Source: Cryptomeria japonica
Taxonomy: Eukaryota; Streptophyta; Pinopsida; Cupressales; Cupressaceae
Length of the DNA stretch: 64,000 bases
Assembly (NCBI RefSeq): GCF_030272615.1
Contig: NC_081415.1
Coordinates: forward strand, 265,269,925 to 265,333,924
Direction of reading: 5' to 3'
Below the pieces are notes generated by a model that saw only the letters and a list, made by a program, of their open reading frames with translations, did not search any database and was not told where the DNA came from. The translations under genes were made by a program, and so were the position numbers. Below are positions 44,963 through 55,761 of the stretch, in pieces; position 1 is the stretch's first letter, and each line of letters starts with the position of its first letter.

Positions 44963-46330
44963 TGTAAAGGGAAAAATTTGATTTAGCAATTTGCAAAATA
45001 GAAGGAGAATTCACCAAATCAATTTTCACTTTGGGGGGGATTTCCTTTACATTCAAAAGAGGGGAAGAATCCACTAGATCCAATCACAAATTAGATAAGG
45101 ATTTCATATTTAAGTGGATTGATTGATTATGATGAGTTTCTCCCTCTTTTGTAAGTTGAAATGCTGCTTTATGTTAACATGCCAAAATTGAAGACAAAAC
45201 TGAGAAAATACTGAGCTACAGGTTTGGGATTTTGTCATGCATTTGGATCTAGGTAATATGAGCTGATTCGGAGCTACCATATGAAAATGCCCCAAAAATT
45301 CAAGGACCATGGCGCTACCTCTTGGTCCAAACTTTTCACACATCAAAAGGGCTTTTTTTCGCCTCTGAGCCTAAAGCTTATTTACAAAAGTATAGGTGCA
45401 CACCTATTTCCTACACACAGAAAGAAAGGGAAATATCTTGGGAATAGGGGCTTTATTTTAATCAAATCTCAGTTTTAGAATCAACCATGAAATTGAGATA
45501 AATGTAATTTAAAATGACTGAAAGGAAAGGGTCTCCTTTTGAGGGAGATGTTGAATTATGCCTGGAAATGAAATAATTATACCTCCTTGTGAAGTTTTGC
45601 TTGCCTCCACATGGAATTAGGGTTTCATGAAATAGGATGTAAATCTCCACTTCAATGTTTGATCCTTGACTTCATTGCTGCTCCAAGGCTTGAAGGAAGA
45701 TTGAAAATTCTCAATTGCTCTTGAATGATTGAATTCTTGATCGCTTGATGTCGTATGTGTGCTCTTTCTAATTGATGGATGCATGCTCAAATGAGAGGGG
45801 AAATACTCTTTATATACTTTCCTATCAGGTTAATTGACTATTTTTCTGACATGAGCTGACACAAAGGTGAAAATCCTGCTCAAATTCGACTTGGGGAAAA
45901 GGGTTTAAATTGGGCCCCTTTTAGGGGGGACCATGGCACCACACCTTGGTCTTGCCCTATTTTAGGCTAAGATCAAGGTGCACGATAAGTGCAAAGTCAA
46001 TTTTTTTGGTGTTTGTGATGAATATGAGCATAATTAGATCTTCAATTAGGCTAGTGGACGCAAAAACTAAGGTGAAGACCCAAATACGGTTGAAATTGCA
46101 AAGGGTAAAATTTTAGGATTCTATAGATACTCTATTTGATCCTATTCAAAAGTAGCCTCAAGCTAAAGGATTGGGTACTAGGTCTCCAAACCTTCTCTCT
46201 ACAACTAACCCCCATGTCCTCACTATCTAGGTCATCATAATTGCATACCCTACCTCATGTACCACAAACCGATCAAGCCAAGTTCATCCTAGTACATCTA
46301 TTAAAGGAGTGGGTTTGTAGCCTATGTCAT
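44963..46330 (-). mobile_element. LTR-like block, minus orientation (copy B)
   Basis: Counterpart of 11,456-12,850, following the primer-site-like doublet at 44,775-44,815 and 44,935-44,972. On the plus strand it begins TGTAAAGGG (TG kept, where A has CG). A minus-strand TATA box is at 45,807-45,818. The outer end is undefined. Confidence 0.35.
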
Positions 46331-47919
46331 TTAGGTCATCCTATACACAATATCATGTCTGCCTTTTCAACGCAACTGTCAATTGGTCAACCAATCAAAC
46401 ATAATCAAAATTGATAGTTATATCAATTTTCTAAGTCTCAAAGAGTAATTTGACTCAGATACCTTGAATTCATCATGCAATTACATCAATTGTCTAAGTC
46501 TCAACAGGTCACTTCGACTCACTTACTTAGACTTTATCTTGTCCGAGCGAATAACTGACATCATTTTTATGAATTAAGAGATGAATGACATGTGTAGTAG
46601 CCCATTAAACTCACTTACTTAGAATTTATCTTGTCTCAACAGGTCACTTTGACACTCTTTACGTTTAAGGAGTAGCCCATGAAACTCATAATTAGGAGTG
46701 TCATTTAAAGCCTCTAATTTGCATAAAACTTAGAGTTAGGAATGCATTTAGGAATCTTTGGATTTGTTCTCCATTACTAAAATTGGATCTTGCATAACTT
46801 TTTTTTAAACTCAAACATAGGAATGTTTAGGATTGATTCTAAAATCATTCTTAAGTTTGAGTTTGAGTGACAAAAAAAAGTTTACCATGAAACTGAGACT
46901 TATGAAACATTTTGGGAAACTCAGACTAAAACTTGAAGGTAAGAAATATTTTTGGATAATTCAAATTTCACTCCCCGGTCTGAGTTTGCATTATGAAATT
47001 TGATTTTAGGATTCTTGATTGAATATGCTATCCCAGAATACTTCTAGGATAAATTTATTGATTCCCTCCACATTCCGAGTTTAGATATGTTTTGCATTCT
47101 TTATCTTATTCCATGGGCTACTCCTTAAACTGAGTTTGGATATGGTTTTGCATTTTTCTTGATGGTGTTTATATTCTTTAATCTCCCAAGTTCCAATGTT
47201 GAGGCGAGGTTTGAATTTTACTTAAGTTCTTGGATTTGCATCCTTACCTCTTCTCTATGTTCTTTTCATTTCCTAGTTCACCTTATGTCAAGTCTAGTCT
47301 TAGATTGCCATTAAAACCTTATTCTCTTCATTGTAGTTTGTTCTTATAATATTTAGACTTCACCTTATGCTCCCTCACTTGCTTCTAGGGTGTAATGTAA
47401 ATAGTTTCAAGACAACACCACATCAATTATGAACCTAATGAAAGTTGCAAATGATTTATGAGTCAATGTCTAAATCCTTTAATGACTTCTTCAAAGCCAT
47501 TCCAATTTAAATCCTATTCTTTCATTTTGACTCTCCATGTTTGCATGATTCATTTTAGCCTAATCTTTATACTTCTCTCGATCTCTACGAGACTAATTTG
47601 ATGCAAGACCCTTGTCTCTCTCTCCTTTCTTCAACATGATAGGGTTGCTATAGAAAACCAATGAAATTAGTTTTTAAATATTAGAATGAGAAAGACATTA
47701 ATTTTTTTCAACGCTCTTTACTTTCCCATCTAAAAAAATCAAGTACTATTGAATTTTGACTCTAAATAAAATTATATGAAAATATTTATTGCTCAAAACA
47801 ATATAATTTTTTTTTAAGAATAAAAGTTGTATACTAAAACACAACTCTAAATCTGCCAACAATAATAAAAATAAGAATGAAAAAAAATCTTTAAAAATTA
47901 TTAAACTAAAAATTCCTTG
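46331..47919. other. Intergenic, with empty site for the 1.19-kb transposon at 46,857-46,860
   Basis: Counterpart of 12,850-15,620. The junction AAGTTTGAGTTTGAGTGAC is uninterrupted here. No gene seen. Confidence 0.5.
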
Positions 47920-48850
47920 CCCTTTCGTGCAATGGTTCTTTTGTTCTTGGCCTTGCTTGTTAGAGTTGCTAATGAATTTTTTGGCATATACTATTGCTGG
48001 AGTTTTGTGTGTTCAAGTGATTTTGTTGTTCTCAGTTATTATGGTTTTCTATTTTGAGTTGGTGTTGCTCCTCTTGTTGGCTAGATTTTGCTAGTAGTTT
48101 TCAAGAGCTCGTTCTAGCCTTGGTTTGTTTTTAGTTAGGGTTTGGTTTTTTTTAAGATTTTTTTATCCATCTTTCTTTCAGATGGGAAAATGTTGTTGTT
48201 GGTTGGGCTCTTTCTTGTATGGCTTCTATGGAGGTGAAGTCTACCCCAATTGAGGTGGGGTCTCTGATGACTACTTTGTTGGGGAAATGGTGTATTTTGT
48301 TCTTGTTTCTCTCTTTCCTATTCCTTATTGAGGTGGGGCATCTCCTACTAAGGTGGAGATCTACGATGGTGGTTGTTCTATGTGGTATTCTCTCAAATGG
48401 TGCTGCTTAAATGCTGTAATGTAGCCTGTTTGGTTCACCCATCTATCTGTCTTCTTCTCTATTTACCCTATTGAGGTGGAGAGGAGTTTAGTTGGTGAGG
48501 AGTTGATTTACTGTTAGGCATTCCAGGCTAGAAGTTGTTGGTTGGTTTAGGGTGCCAAATCATAACCCATATTGATGATTTGGGGAACCTTGGAAAAATC
48601 CCTCCTCCTTTTGTACCTGGTTCCTTGGGAGGTTCTTTAGTTGGATGGTTTGGCTTCCATCTTTTTTCTATCTCTCTAGATAGTTAGTTTCTTGAAGTGA
48701 AGATTTTGGGAGCCTTGTAAAATCCCATGTTTATGGCCCTTTCTTTTCTATGTGTTGTGTTCTTCTCTGTCGGGTTGAATGCCTTTCCTTCTTTGTACAA
48801 ACGTTCAAGGCCCTTTCAAAATCCTTGCTTACCTAATAAAAAATAAATAT
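47920..48850 (+). mobile_element. LINE-derived 3' end (copy B)
   Basis: Counterpart of 15,620-16,560, ending GTCGGGTTGAATGCC, TTTGTACAAACG, GGCCCTTTC and a TAATAAAAAATAAA tail. Coding capacity is not recognisable. Confidence 0.55.
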
Positions 48851-50262
48851 GATATTATCAAATAATAAAGAAATAAATGACATTCAATAGAAAAAATTAA
48901 AAAATTTTAAAAAAATAAATAAATATAATAAAACTAAAATAAGCATCAAAACCATAATAGAACAATTTCTATTTCCTTTACACTTTTCATTTTAAAGGAT
49001 AATGAGTGGATTCTATAGAGTGGTCCATCACAAAACATGGTCTATATATGTGATATCCTAATATCCAATATTATAAGGAAAAATCCTATCTATATGATAA
49101 CTCCATGGAAGCGCATGGTTGAAAAAATTAGTTAAAGTATTTAATATTAATATTGTAGATGCTTATTCATTTGAAAATTAAGGAAAAATATTCCTTCTTG
49201 TTATCAACTTATCTATAAAAAAATCAAAATTATTCTAGGGAAATTTCATTCCTAAAGATCAAAATGATTCTATAGTTGTCCAAGGCATTCAAAAGAAAAT
49301 AGCTTAATTATTTTACTTGTTTCTTAAATGAAACTTATATTTTGATTCAAACCACCTATGATATTCAAGTTTGGCCTGAAATACCGGGCCGAATATAAGA
49401 AGTCTCAATATTGTGATAGGTTCACTCATAATTGATATTAAATTAGAAGATTGAAAATAATGGTTGTTAGGTAATTGACATATCTTACCTTTTGATAAAG
49501 ATGACATTGACAATTCTTCTAATGCACTAAAATTGATTCACAATGATGTAATGGAATAACTACATGTTCATTCCTTTAATAGATCTATTTATTAATTAAT
49601 TTTGATTGATTATTATATTGAATAATATAAGAATATTATTCTAAATATAAAATGATATTCTTCCTAAATTAAAAAATTAATGTCCATATAAATATAAATC
49701 TAACTTTTAAGCAAATATAATTTAAAAAATAATTCAAAAATATAAAAATAAAGATTTAAGCAATTTTACATCTATTTTCTAAAACCCCCCATTCTATCAT
49801 GAAAATGATCCATCTATTTTGAAACTCTTGATAACAAAAGAGAAAAACTGTCAAGAAAGAAACTCATGTTTAGATTTTTTTTTTGAGTTTGGGCTGGGAG
49901 GACTACTATGGAAATCGCCTCTGGTAATGACAATGATGATTGAATTATTTTAATTTTATTTTTATGTATTTATAAATAAAATAAAATTATTTATATTGGA
50001 AGTAGTTTTTAAATCATGTTTATATATTTTATGAAATTATGTGAGAGTATGTGCAGATAAAATTAAACATGTTATAATAAAAATAGAAATACTTAAAGTA
50101 ATATCTAAACAAAAAATTAAAAAAATTGATTACATTTTTTCAAATAAAAAATTCAGTTATAACAATAATCTCATTCAGATTATTGATTTTGTCTAAAATT
50201 ATAAAGATAAAATAATATGTAACAATTATTTATATAAGATAAAATAATTTAAATAATTATCC
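48851..50262. other. AT-rich intergenic (copy B), no gene seen
   Basis: Counterpart of 16,561-18,160 without the (AT)n segment; the deletion junction is near 49,940. It also lacks about 20 bases near 50,260 that A and C keep. Confidence 0.45.
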
Positions 50263-50274
50263 AATTAATTCAAG

Positions 50275-50546
50275 AGGCAAATTGTTTACCTCCAATACAA
50301 CATAACAATCTTAGTAATAAGAATGTAGAAAAATTAAGATTTGAGTTGAAGGATGCAACAACTTATAATCCTTCATTAAAAAACTTAATATCCTCTTCAT
50401 CCAATACATTGCAAAGATATGAAAGCCAAACACATTACAAAGTGGGAAGCATAGCGCATGCATTTGATGAATTTGAAAGACATTTGGACGTCTTATTTAC
50501 CCTAATCCATACCCCTTCTTCCTCTTTCAAAGGGCTATTCTCTTAA
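50275..50546 (+). pseudogene. Exon-like ORF, copy B (unrecognised)
   Basis: The same frame as 18,751-19,018, here without the LINE insert next to it. It contains LKDATTYNPSLKNLISSSSN and AFDEFERHLDVLFTLIH and ends with the same stop. The first Met of the tracked frame (50,346) is internal to the conserved part, and no upstream start is visible, consistent with an internal or terminal exon. Family unknown. Confidence 0.4.
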
Positions 50547-50639
50547 GCAAGCATCAAACAACTTTGCAAATCTGAAATCATTATATCAGAATTCACATGA
50601 GCCTTATGTGAGCCCAATTTTGTTGTCCACAGCAGTGAT

Positions 50640-50999
50640 AAAGAAGACTGTTCTGCTCTCTGCGATGGAGTCTTGCAATACTCTTCCATTTCTTAAACAC
50701 TTTTAAGGCCTAATTGGAATTTGACCTGAGAAGCAGCAAAGAATACGCTAGAGAATGTATGGAGATGTAGATGTAGGGAATTTGTGGTGAGATAAGTGAG
50801 AGGTGGAAGTAAAAGGAATCTCAAAGTGAAGAAGAGAAAATTTAATGAGAGTATACAAACATATGTTAGGGTTTTCGCAATCGTTGGTGTGAGTGTTGCA
50901 TTCGATGCTCAGATCATTTTTGTCACCATTTTTACAGATGCCCAGTTGGACCTTCCACCTGACTTTAAAAACAATGGCCCTTGGAGCAAAAGACGTTGA
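50640..50999 (+). other. Copy B-specific segment with a 67-codon ORF
   Basis: About 300 bases absent from copy A. The ORF 50,796-50,999 runs from a basic start (RNLKVKKRKFN) into a hydrophobic stretch (VFAIVGVSVAF) and DLPPDFKNNGPWSK. I do not recognise it. TTTTAAGGCC..ATTGGAATTT near 50,702 is repeated as TTTTTAAGGCCCACTTGGAA near 51,327, a small internal duplication. Confidence 0.3.
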
Positions 51000-51180
51000 A
51001 ACCAGAGTTCTATCATTAGTTGAATTTGAATCCTCTCCAACTTCAGATTTGCAATTTGAATGCTTTCTTCAAGAGACAAATTTCCAGTCTTTGGAGCTGC
51101 CACGTCTTCCTTCATTTGGCTTTCTCATTTCTCTACACTTAGCTGTAACTTCACCAAAGACAGGAAATCGGGTCTCTTGA
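50893..51180 (+). pseudogene. Second exon-like ORF, copy B (unrecognised)
   Basis: Ninety-five codons, sharing its last 68 or so with the ORF at 19,081-19,341 (DVETRVLSLVEFESSPTSDL to the TGNRVS stop). No known domain. The two overlapping frames on either strand make coding uncertain. Confidence 0.25.
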
Positions 51181-52429
51181 AGAAAGGATCTCAATTTTCT
51201 ATTTTATGCCGTAGCTATATATATATATTCGAATTCAAAAAGATGAAAATCATTTGAATTTTTAGAGGATTCAAATTCAGCTAATTGCGGAGCTCTGGTT
51301 TGGACATCTTTTGCTCTTGTTTGGCATTTTTAAGGCCCACTTGGAATTTCAGTTGAGAAGTTGCAACCTGCAAAACCCTTTTCTCTTAGATTGTAAATCA
51401 TTTTCTACTAAACGTTTTAATCTTGCCTGGTAAGTTCTAGACTCGTCTCTTATCAAGAGTAGTAGAATGAAAATTTCTAAGAGGTATGAAAGAATTAGTG
51501 AAAAAATAGAAAAACAGTTAAGGCCTATAATCATCCTCACAGCAATCTTATTGAAGAATCTCAAGCTAATGTAAAGATGCCAAGATTTCCTGATTATTGG
51601 TAAAGCTTTAAAATTATCTCCTTTGGAAAAATCGTGCATAACAACTGGCAGGTTAGAATCCATCTCTAGAAAAGACCAAACAACAACAAAAATATGTATC
51701 AATTACCAAGCTCGTTCAAAACGCCCAACATATGTTTATGTTATTTCTCTCCTCTCTACAGAGGTTGACAGAATATGGCAGCTGTCTTGATATATATAGA
51801 AGGGGAAGATATTTTAAAATGTCTAATCCACAGAATGGTAGAAGAACTGCTGTTAAAATCCGTTACTCTAATTAAATTTAATGAATATTCGGTAAAGGCT
51901 GTACGTTACATCTTTTCTGTATGACCAACTTTATGTCTGCTCACACCAAATGCGCAGTTATTTTAACCACCATTTCTCTGTCATGGAGAATCACCTTCAT
52001 CTACGTTTCCATACTTCATCACATCTTTCACCTTCCTAAATTTCGTACAAATGTTATGGAAAGAGCATAAAATGATTCCAGTGTATGGAGTCATAAAATC
52101 TCCTTCAACTTGTGACTATAAACTTTAAAATTAAAATGAGTGCTGCTTCTCAGATTCTATGAATACCCTTGAATATCCTTGAAACCATCTTTGTCCTTGA
52201 ATATCCTTCATCACTGTGAATATATATATTTAAATCTGATTTCTACTTGATATTTTTTCCTCAAAATTAAGTGTACATCCGATCCTTTCCAAGATGAACA
52301 TTATTAGAAAATCTTTAAGTATATAATTAGATAATCTTTAAGTAAAGTATATTAAAATTTATTATAGTTATTTTTATCTATCAAATGTTTGTAACTCACA
52401 TTTGACTGCAAGGAAATTAAAGATGAGTG
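51181..52429. other. Intergenic end of copy B, no gene supported
   Basis: Counterpart of 19,342-20,599, with small indels (for example extra sequence near 51,858-51,905). The 117-codon minus-strand ORF at 51,349-51,702 has no domain and is not open in copy A. Confidence 0.4.
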
Positions 52430-53131
52430 AAGAAATCAAAGAGAATATACGGTAGTACAGTAAATTTTATTACAATTATAAAAAATCAAAATTTTAAATT
52501 TTTTAAAGCTGAAAGATATAGTATAGCAAATTTTATTATTGGAGTTAAAATCATTTATTTTTTTTAATATATTTATAAATCATTTTTAGTATTTGTAAAT
52601 AAAACAAAATAATTCATATTGAAAGCAATTTCTAATTTATGCATATTAAAAGTAGTTTATACATTTTATGAAGTTACGTAAGAGTATGTGGAGATAAAAT
52701 TAAACATATCGAAAGTGGTTTTATACATTTTATGAAATTATGTATAAATGCTTTAGTGTATTAAAAAAAATATAAATACTTAAAATATTAAATAAAAAAT
52801 TCAATTATAAGAATAATTTAATTCAGATTATTGATTTTATCTAAAATTAGAAAATATTTATTCAAATATGATAAAATAATTTAAATAATTATCTAAACGT
52901 CCAAATACCTAACAACAAATAATTGAGGAGATGCAAATTGTATACCTCCAATACATCACAATAGTCTTAGTAATAAGAATGTACACAAATTAAAAATTGA
53001 ATCGAAAGATGCAACAACTTATAGTCCTTCGTTAAACAACTTATTATCTTCTTCATCCAATACATTGAAAATATATGAAAGCCAACCACATTACAAAATC
53101 TTATCTTCATCTGTCTGTCATAAATGTTTTT
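52430..53131 (+). repeat. Duplication copy D (matches 25,912-26,624), fused to copy B
   Basis: From CAAAGAGAATATACGGTAGT (52,436) to CATAAATGTT (53,131) the sequence follows copy C, not copy A, at higher similarity than C has to A. It joins copy B at 52,430 without any sequence between. It ends where a minus-strand LINE begins. Confidence 0.75.
52935..53105 (+). pseudogene. Exon-like segment, copy D
   Basis: Keeps the frame lost in copy C: NSLSNKNVHKLKIESKDATT, then SPSLNNLLSSSSNTLKIYES. Open until similarity ends near 53,131. Confidence 0.35.
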
Positions 53132-54228
53132 GATTACGGGAAAAACAGGTTTTGAAGGGACTCAAAACCCTTTACATGTCAAACGAGGGATAGAACTTGA
53201 CTGCTCAACAAAGAGGAGAGAGTCATAACCAAAAACAACAGGCAACCCACCCAAAGACATGACCAGAAAACCAACCCAAACAACCAACCCAAACAACCAA
53301 ACAAAAGGGCCCTCAAGATTTACAACTGGCCTTGTGGGATGGAAGAGTCATATCAAAACAAGGCTTGGACATGTTTGAGTGCTTCCCCTTTACAGTAATC
53401 CATCCTTCTTCAACTTTAGCTGTTGCAACCGACCAATCTGAAGAGCCTAACACCAATCTATCCAGATTGGAAGACTGAGCAATAGTAGAGGGAGCAACAA
53501 TCATCACGGATGTAGGATCACATCCAATAGATGGGGCAGTAGTTGTATCAACACACAATAAAGTAGCCGACAGGGTAAGAGACAACTATTTATTTCTAGC
53601 AAAAGAGACAACAACATCCTGTATCATAGCATCTTTAGTCATAGAAACGTCCTTTGTAGCATCTGAAGAGTCTTACTTTGCCATTAAAGAATCCGAACCA
53701 GCCATAGTAGAAACCCCAGCATCCTGCAACTCTTTAGTAAAATCCAAAGATTTCTTTATGATCGTGTAATGCTAGACTGAGGCACTCCACCACCATGAAG
53801 CCGCTATATTTTTCTTCTCAAGCCCACAATTCCTAGTCGCATGGCCCATTTTAAAGCATCTACGACACCTGAAAGGAATTCGTTCGTAATCCAAAGTTTG
53901 GACCCAATTGCCAAAAGAGGAATTAATGACAATCTCAGCTGGTATTCCCTTAGACATATCTAGCTCTACTAGAATGCGAGCAAAAGTAGTATGATAAAGC
54001 CTAAAGGAATCATTATCCACCATAATGAAATTCCCAATAGCATCACTAATTTTCTCAAAGAGAGAATCAACCCACAAATGGAGAGGAACGTAAGGAAGGC
54101 TAACCCAAACCAGAATTTTGTTGAGCTTCTCAGAAAGGGGGTCAAAATCAAAGTGTCAGGTTTTGCCAAAAATGCCATATTATCTTTCTCATATTGTAGA
54201 GAAACCCACAACAATATGAAGATAAGAT
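53132..54228 (-). mobile_element. LINE ORF1-only element 1, 5'-truncated
   Basis: On the minus strand, a broken ORF1 is followed by about 180 bases of 3' sequence ending in CCCGTAATCAAAAAC. There is no ORF2 between ORF1 and the 3' end. The 5' end is truncated within the ORF1 core near 54,228. The 3' part closely matches that of the neighbouring element at 54,244 and the fragment at 18,600-18,735, so these belong to one family. Confidence 0.7.
53313..54214 (-). pseudogene. LINE ORF1 protein, degenerate (DUF4283-like plus zinc knuckle)
   Basis: Reading down from 54,214: LAKPDTLILTPFLRSSTKFW in one frame, shifting to MWVDSLFEKISDAIGNFIMV (54,077), then CRRCFKMGHATRNC, a CX2CX4HX4C zinc knuckle, ending at a stop at 53,772. 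A stop-ridden stretch follows, and the C-terminal frame at 53,585-53,313 ends with VEEGWITVKGKHSN. ORF1 proteins coat LINE RNA. At least one frameshift and several stops make it inactive. Confidence 0.7.
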
Positions 54229-55761
54229 TTTAAATTCATATTGTTTTTTGATTAAGGGAAAACATGTTTTGAAGGGACTTGAAACCCTCAACAATTCAAA
54301 CCAGGGAAAGAACTTGACTGCTCAACAAAGAGGAGAGAGTCACAACCAAAAGGTAGAGAAACCCACAACGAGGGCCCTCAAGATTTATAATTGGCCTTGG
54401 GGGAACGAAGAGTCATATCAAAAGAAGGCTTGGACCTCTTTGAATGCTTCCCTTTAATAGTAATCCAACCCTCTTCAACTTTAGCTACCGCAACAAACCA
54501 ATCCAAAGAGCCCAACCCCAATCTATCCAGATCGGGAGAAGGAGTTGCAATAGAGGGAGCTACGACCATCACAGGCACATAACCATCTTCAACAAAAAGG
54601 GCTGAAGAGGTAACAACACATGATGAAGAAGCCGACGGGGTAAGAGACATCAAACCATTTTCAGCAGAAGAGACAACAACATCTTGAATTCTAGCAATTT
54701 TAATCATCGAACCATTAGTGGCATCCAAAGAAACATTCTTCTCCATTAAAGAATCTGAACCAGCCTTCGAAATCCCAGCATCCAACGATTCATTGGAAGA
54801 GTCCAAAGATTTCTTAACAGAATAATGCAGGTAAGAGGCCCTCGACCACCATGAAGCTACAAGATTTTTCTTCTTGAGCCCACAATTCCTAGCCGCATGG
54901 CCGGTTTTGAAGCATTTACAACACCTGAACGGAACACCTTCATAATCCAAAGTTTGGACCGAACTGCCAAAAGAGGAGTTGATGACAATCTCAGCTAGAA
55001 GTCCCTTAGACACATCTAGCTCCACCAGAATGCAAGCGAAAGTAGTGTGGTAAAGCTCAAAGGGTTCATTATCCACCATGATGAAACTCCCAATAGCATC
55101 ACCAATTTCCTCAAAGAGAGAATCAACCCACAAATGGATAGGATGATAAGGAAGCTGAACCCAAACTGGGATTTTGTTGAACTTCTCAGAAAGGGGGTTA
55201 AAATCGGAGTGCCAGGGCTTGGCCAGAAGCAGCATTTTATCTTTCTCATAGAAAAAACTTTCACACAAAATTTTTCTTCTATCCTTAGAACCTTCAAATT
55301 TTGCTACAAATAAACCTTTAGCCATAGGGTATATATGAACATACCAGAAATGAGTGGTTCCCAGTAAATAGAGATCCATTTATGTAGCTCCAGGAGGCTG
55401 GGCCAAAAACCCTTGAATCTGTAGATAACACCATGCTCTGTAAAAACCTTCACATTATTCTCTATTTCTCTATCTGAATCCTTGTTCACATTAACAAAGG
55501 CCACACAGGAGGCGGGGATAAACCCCCTCCCCCCCTCTGCGAAAATTTGTTGACGGCTCCTAAGCAATGCCAATGTGAGGGGTATTTGCTACCACCGTCG
55601 CCCAGGAGGGACCAACAACCATTGCAATAGACTGGGCCGTGGATCCGATAGGGAGAACGGTAGAAGGGGATCGGTTGGAATCAACAGGCAAGAGGCATTT
55701 TCAAAATTTTGCCGCTACATACAAAATGTAGAACTCTAAAGTTTTTTTTAAAATCATATTG
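54229..55761 (-). mobile_element. LINE ORF1-only element 2, with 15-base target duplications
   Basis: The body 54,244-55,746 is flanked by TTTAAATTCATATTG (54,229-54,243) and TTTAAAATCATATTG (55,747-55,761), one mismatch. On the minus strand it carries ORF1, a 3' end with GGGTTTCAAGTCCCTTCAAA and a CCCTTAATCAAAAAA tail. No ORF2 is present. It inserted immediately beside element 1 in the same orientation. Confidence 0.8.
54378..55573 (-). pseudogene. LINE ORF1 protein (DUF4283-like plus CCHC), one frameshift
   Basis: The best preserved ORF1 here. The upper frame (55,573-55,304) gives VIYRFKGFWPSLLELHKWIS. A one-base shift near 55,340 leads into the 333-codon frame, where VHIYPMAKGLFVAKFEGSKD, then VWVQLPYHPIHLWVDSLFEE, is the DUF4283-like fold and CCKCFKTGHAARNC is the zinc knuckle. 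A Ser/Asp-rich linker follows, and the C-terminus has VEEGWITIKGKHSKRS. Length and order fit plant LINE ORF1. The start is uncertain because the 5' part carries stops near 55,560-55,640. Confidence 0.8.

Larger units (their letters stand above)
37279..52429 (+). repeat. Segmental duplication, copy B
   Basis: Direct-orientation duplicate of 3,850-20,599, starting at CTTTGTGATGG (37,279) and ending at GATGAGT (52,429). It lacks the 1.19-kb transposon, the LINE ORF1 insert and the AT microsatellite segment of copy A. Sequence before 37,279 is unrelated to that before 3,850. After 52,429 it continues into copy C-type sequence. Confidence 0.9.

Noticed and set aside
50909-51115. Histone-like reading of the minus-strand ORF (FQRLL)
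   Set aside because: Only five residues resemble histone H3 and the rest does not align.
51349-51702. A 117-codon minus-strand gene
   Set aside because: Closed in the matching region of copy A, with no domain.
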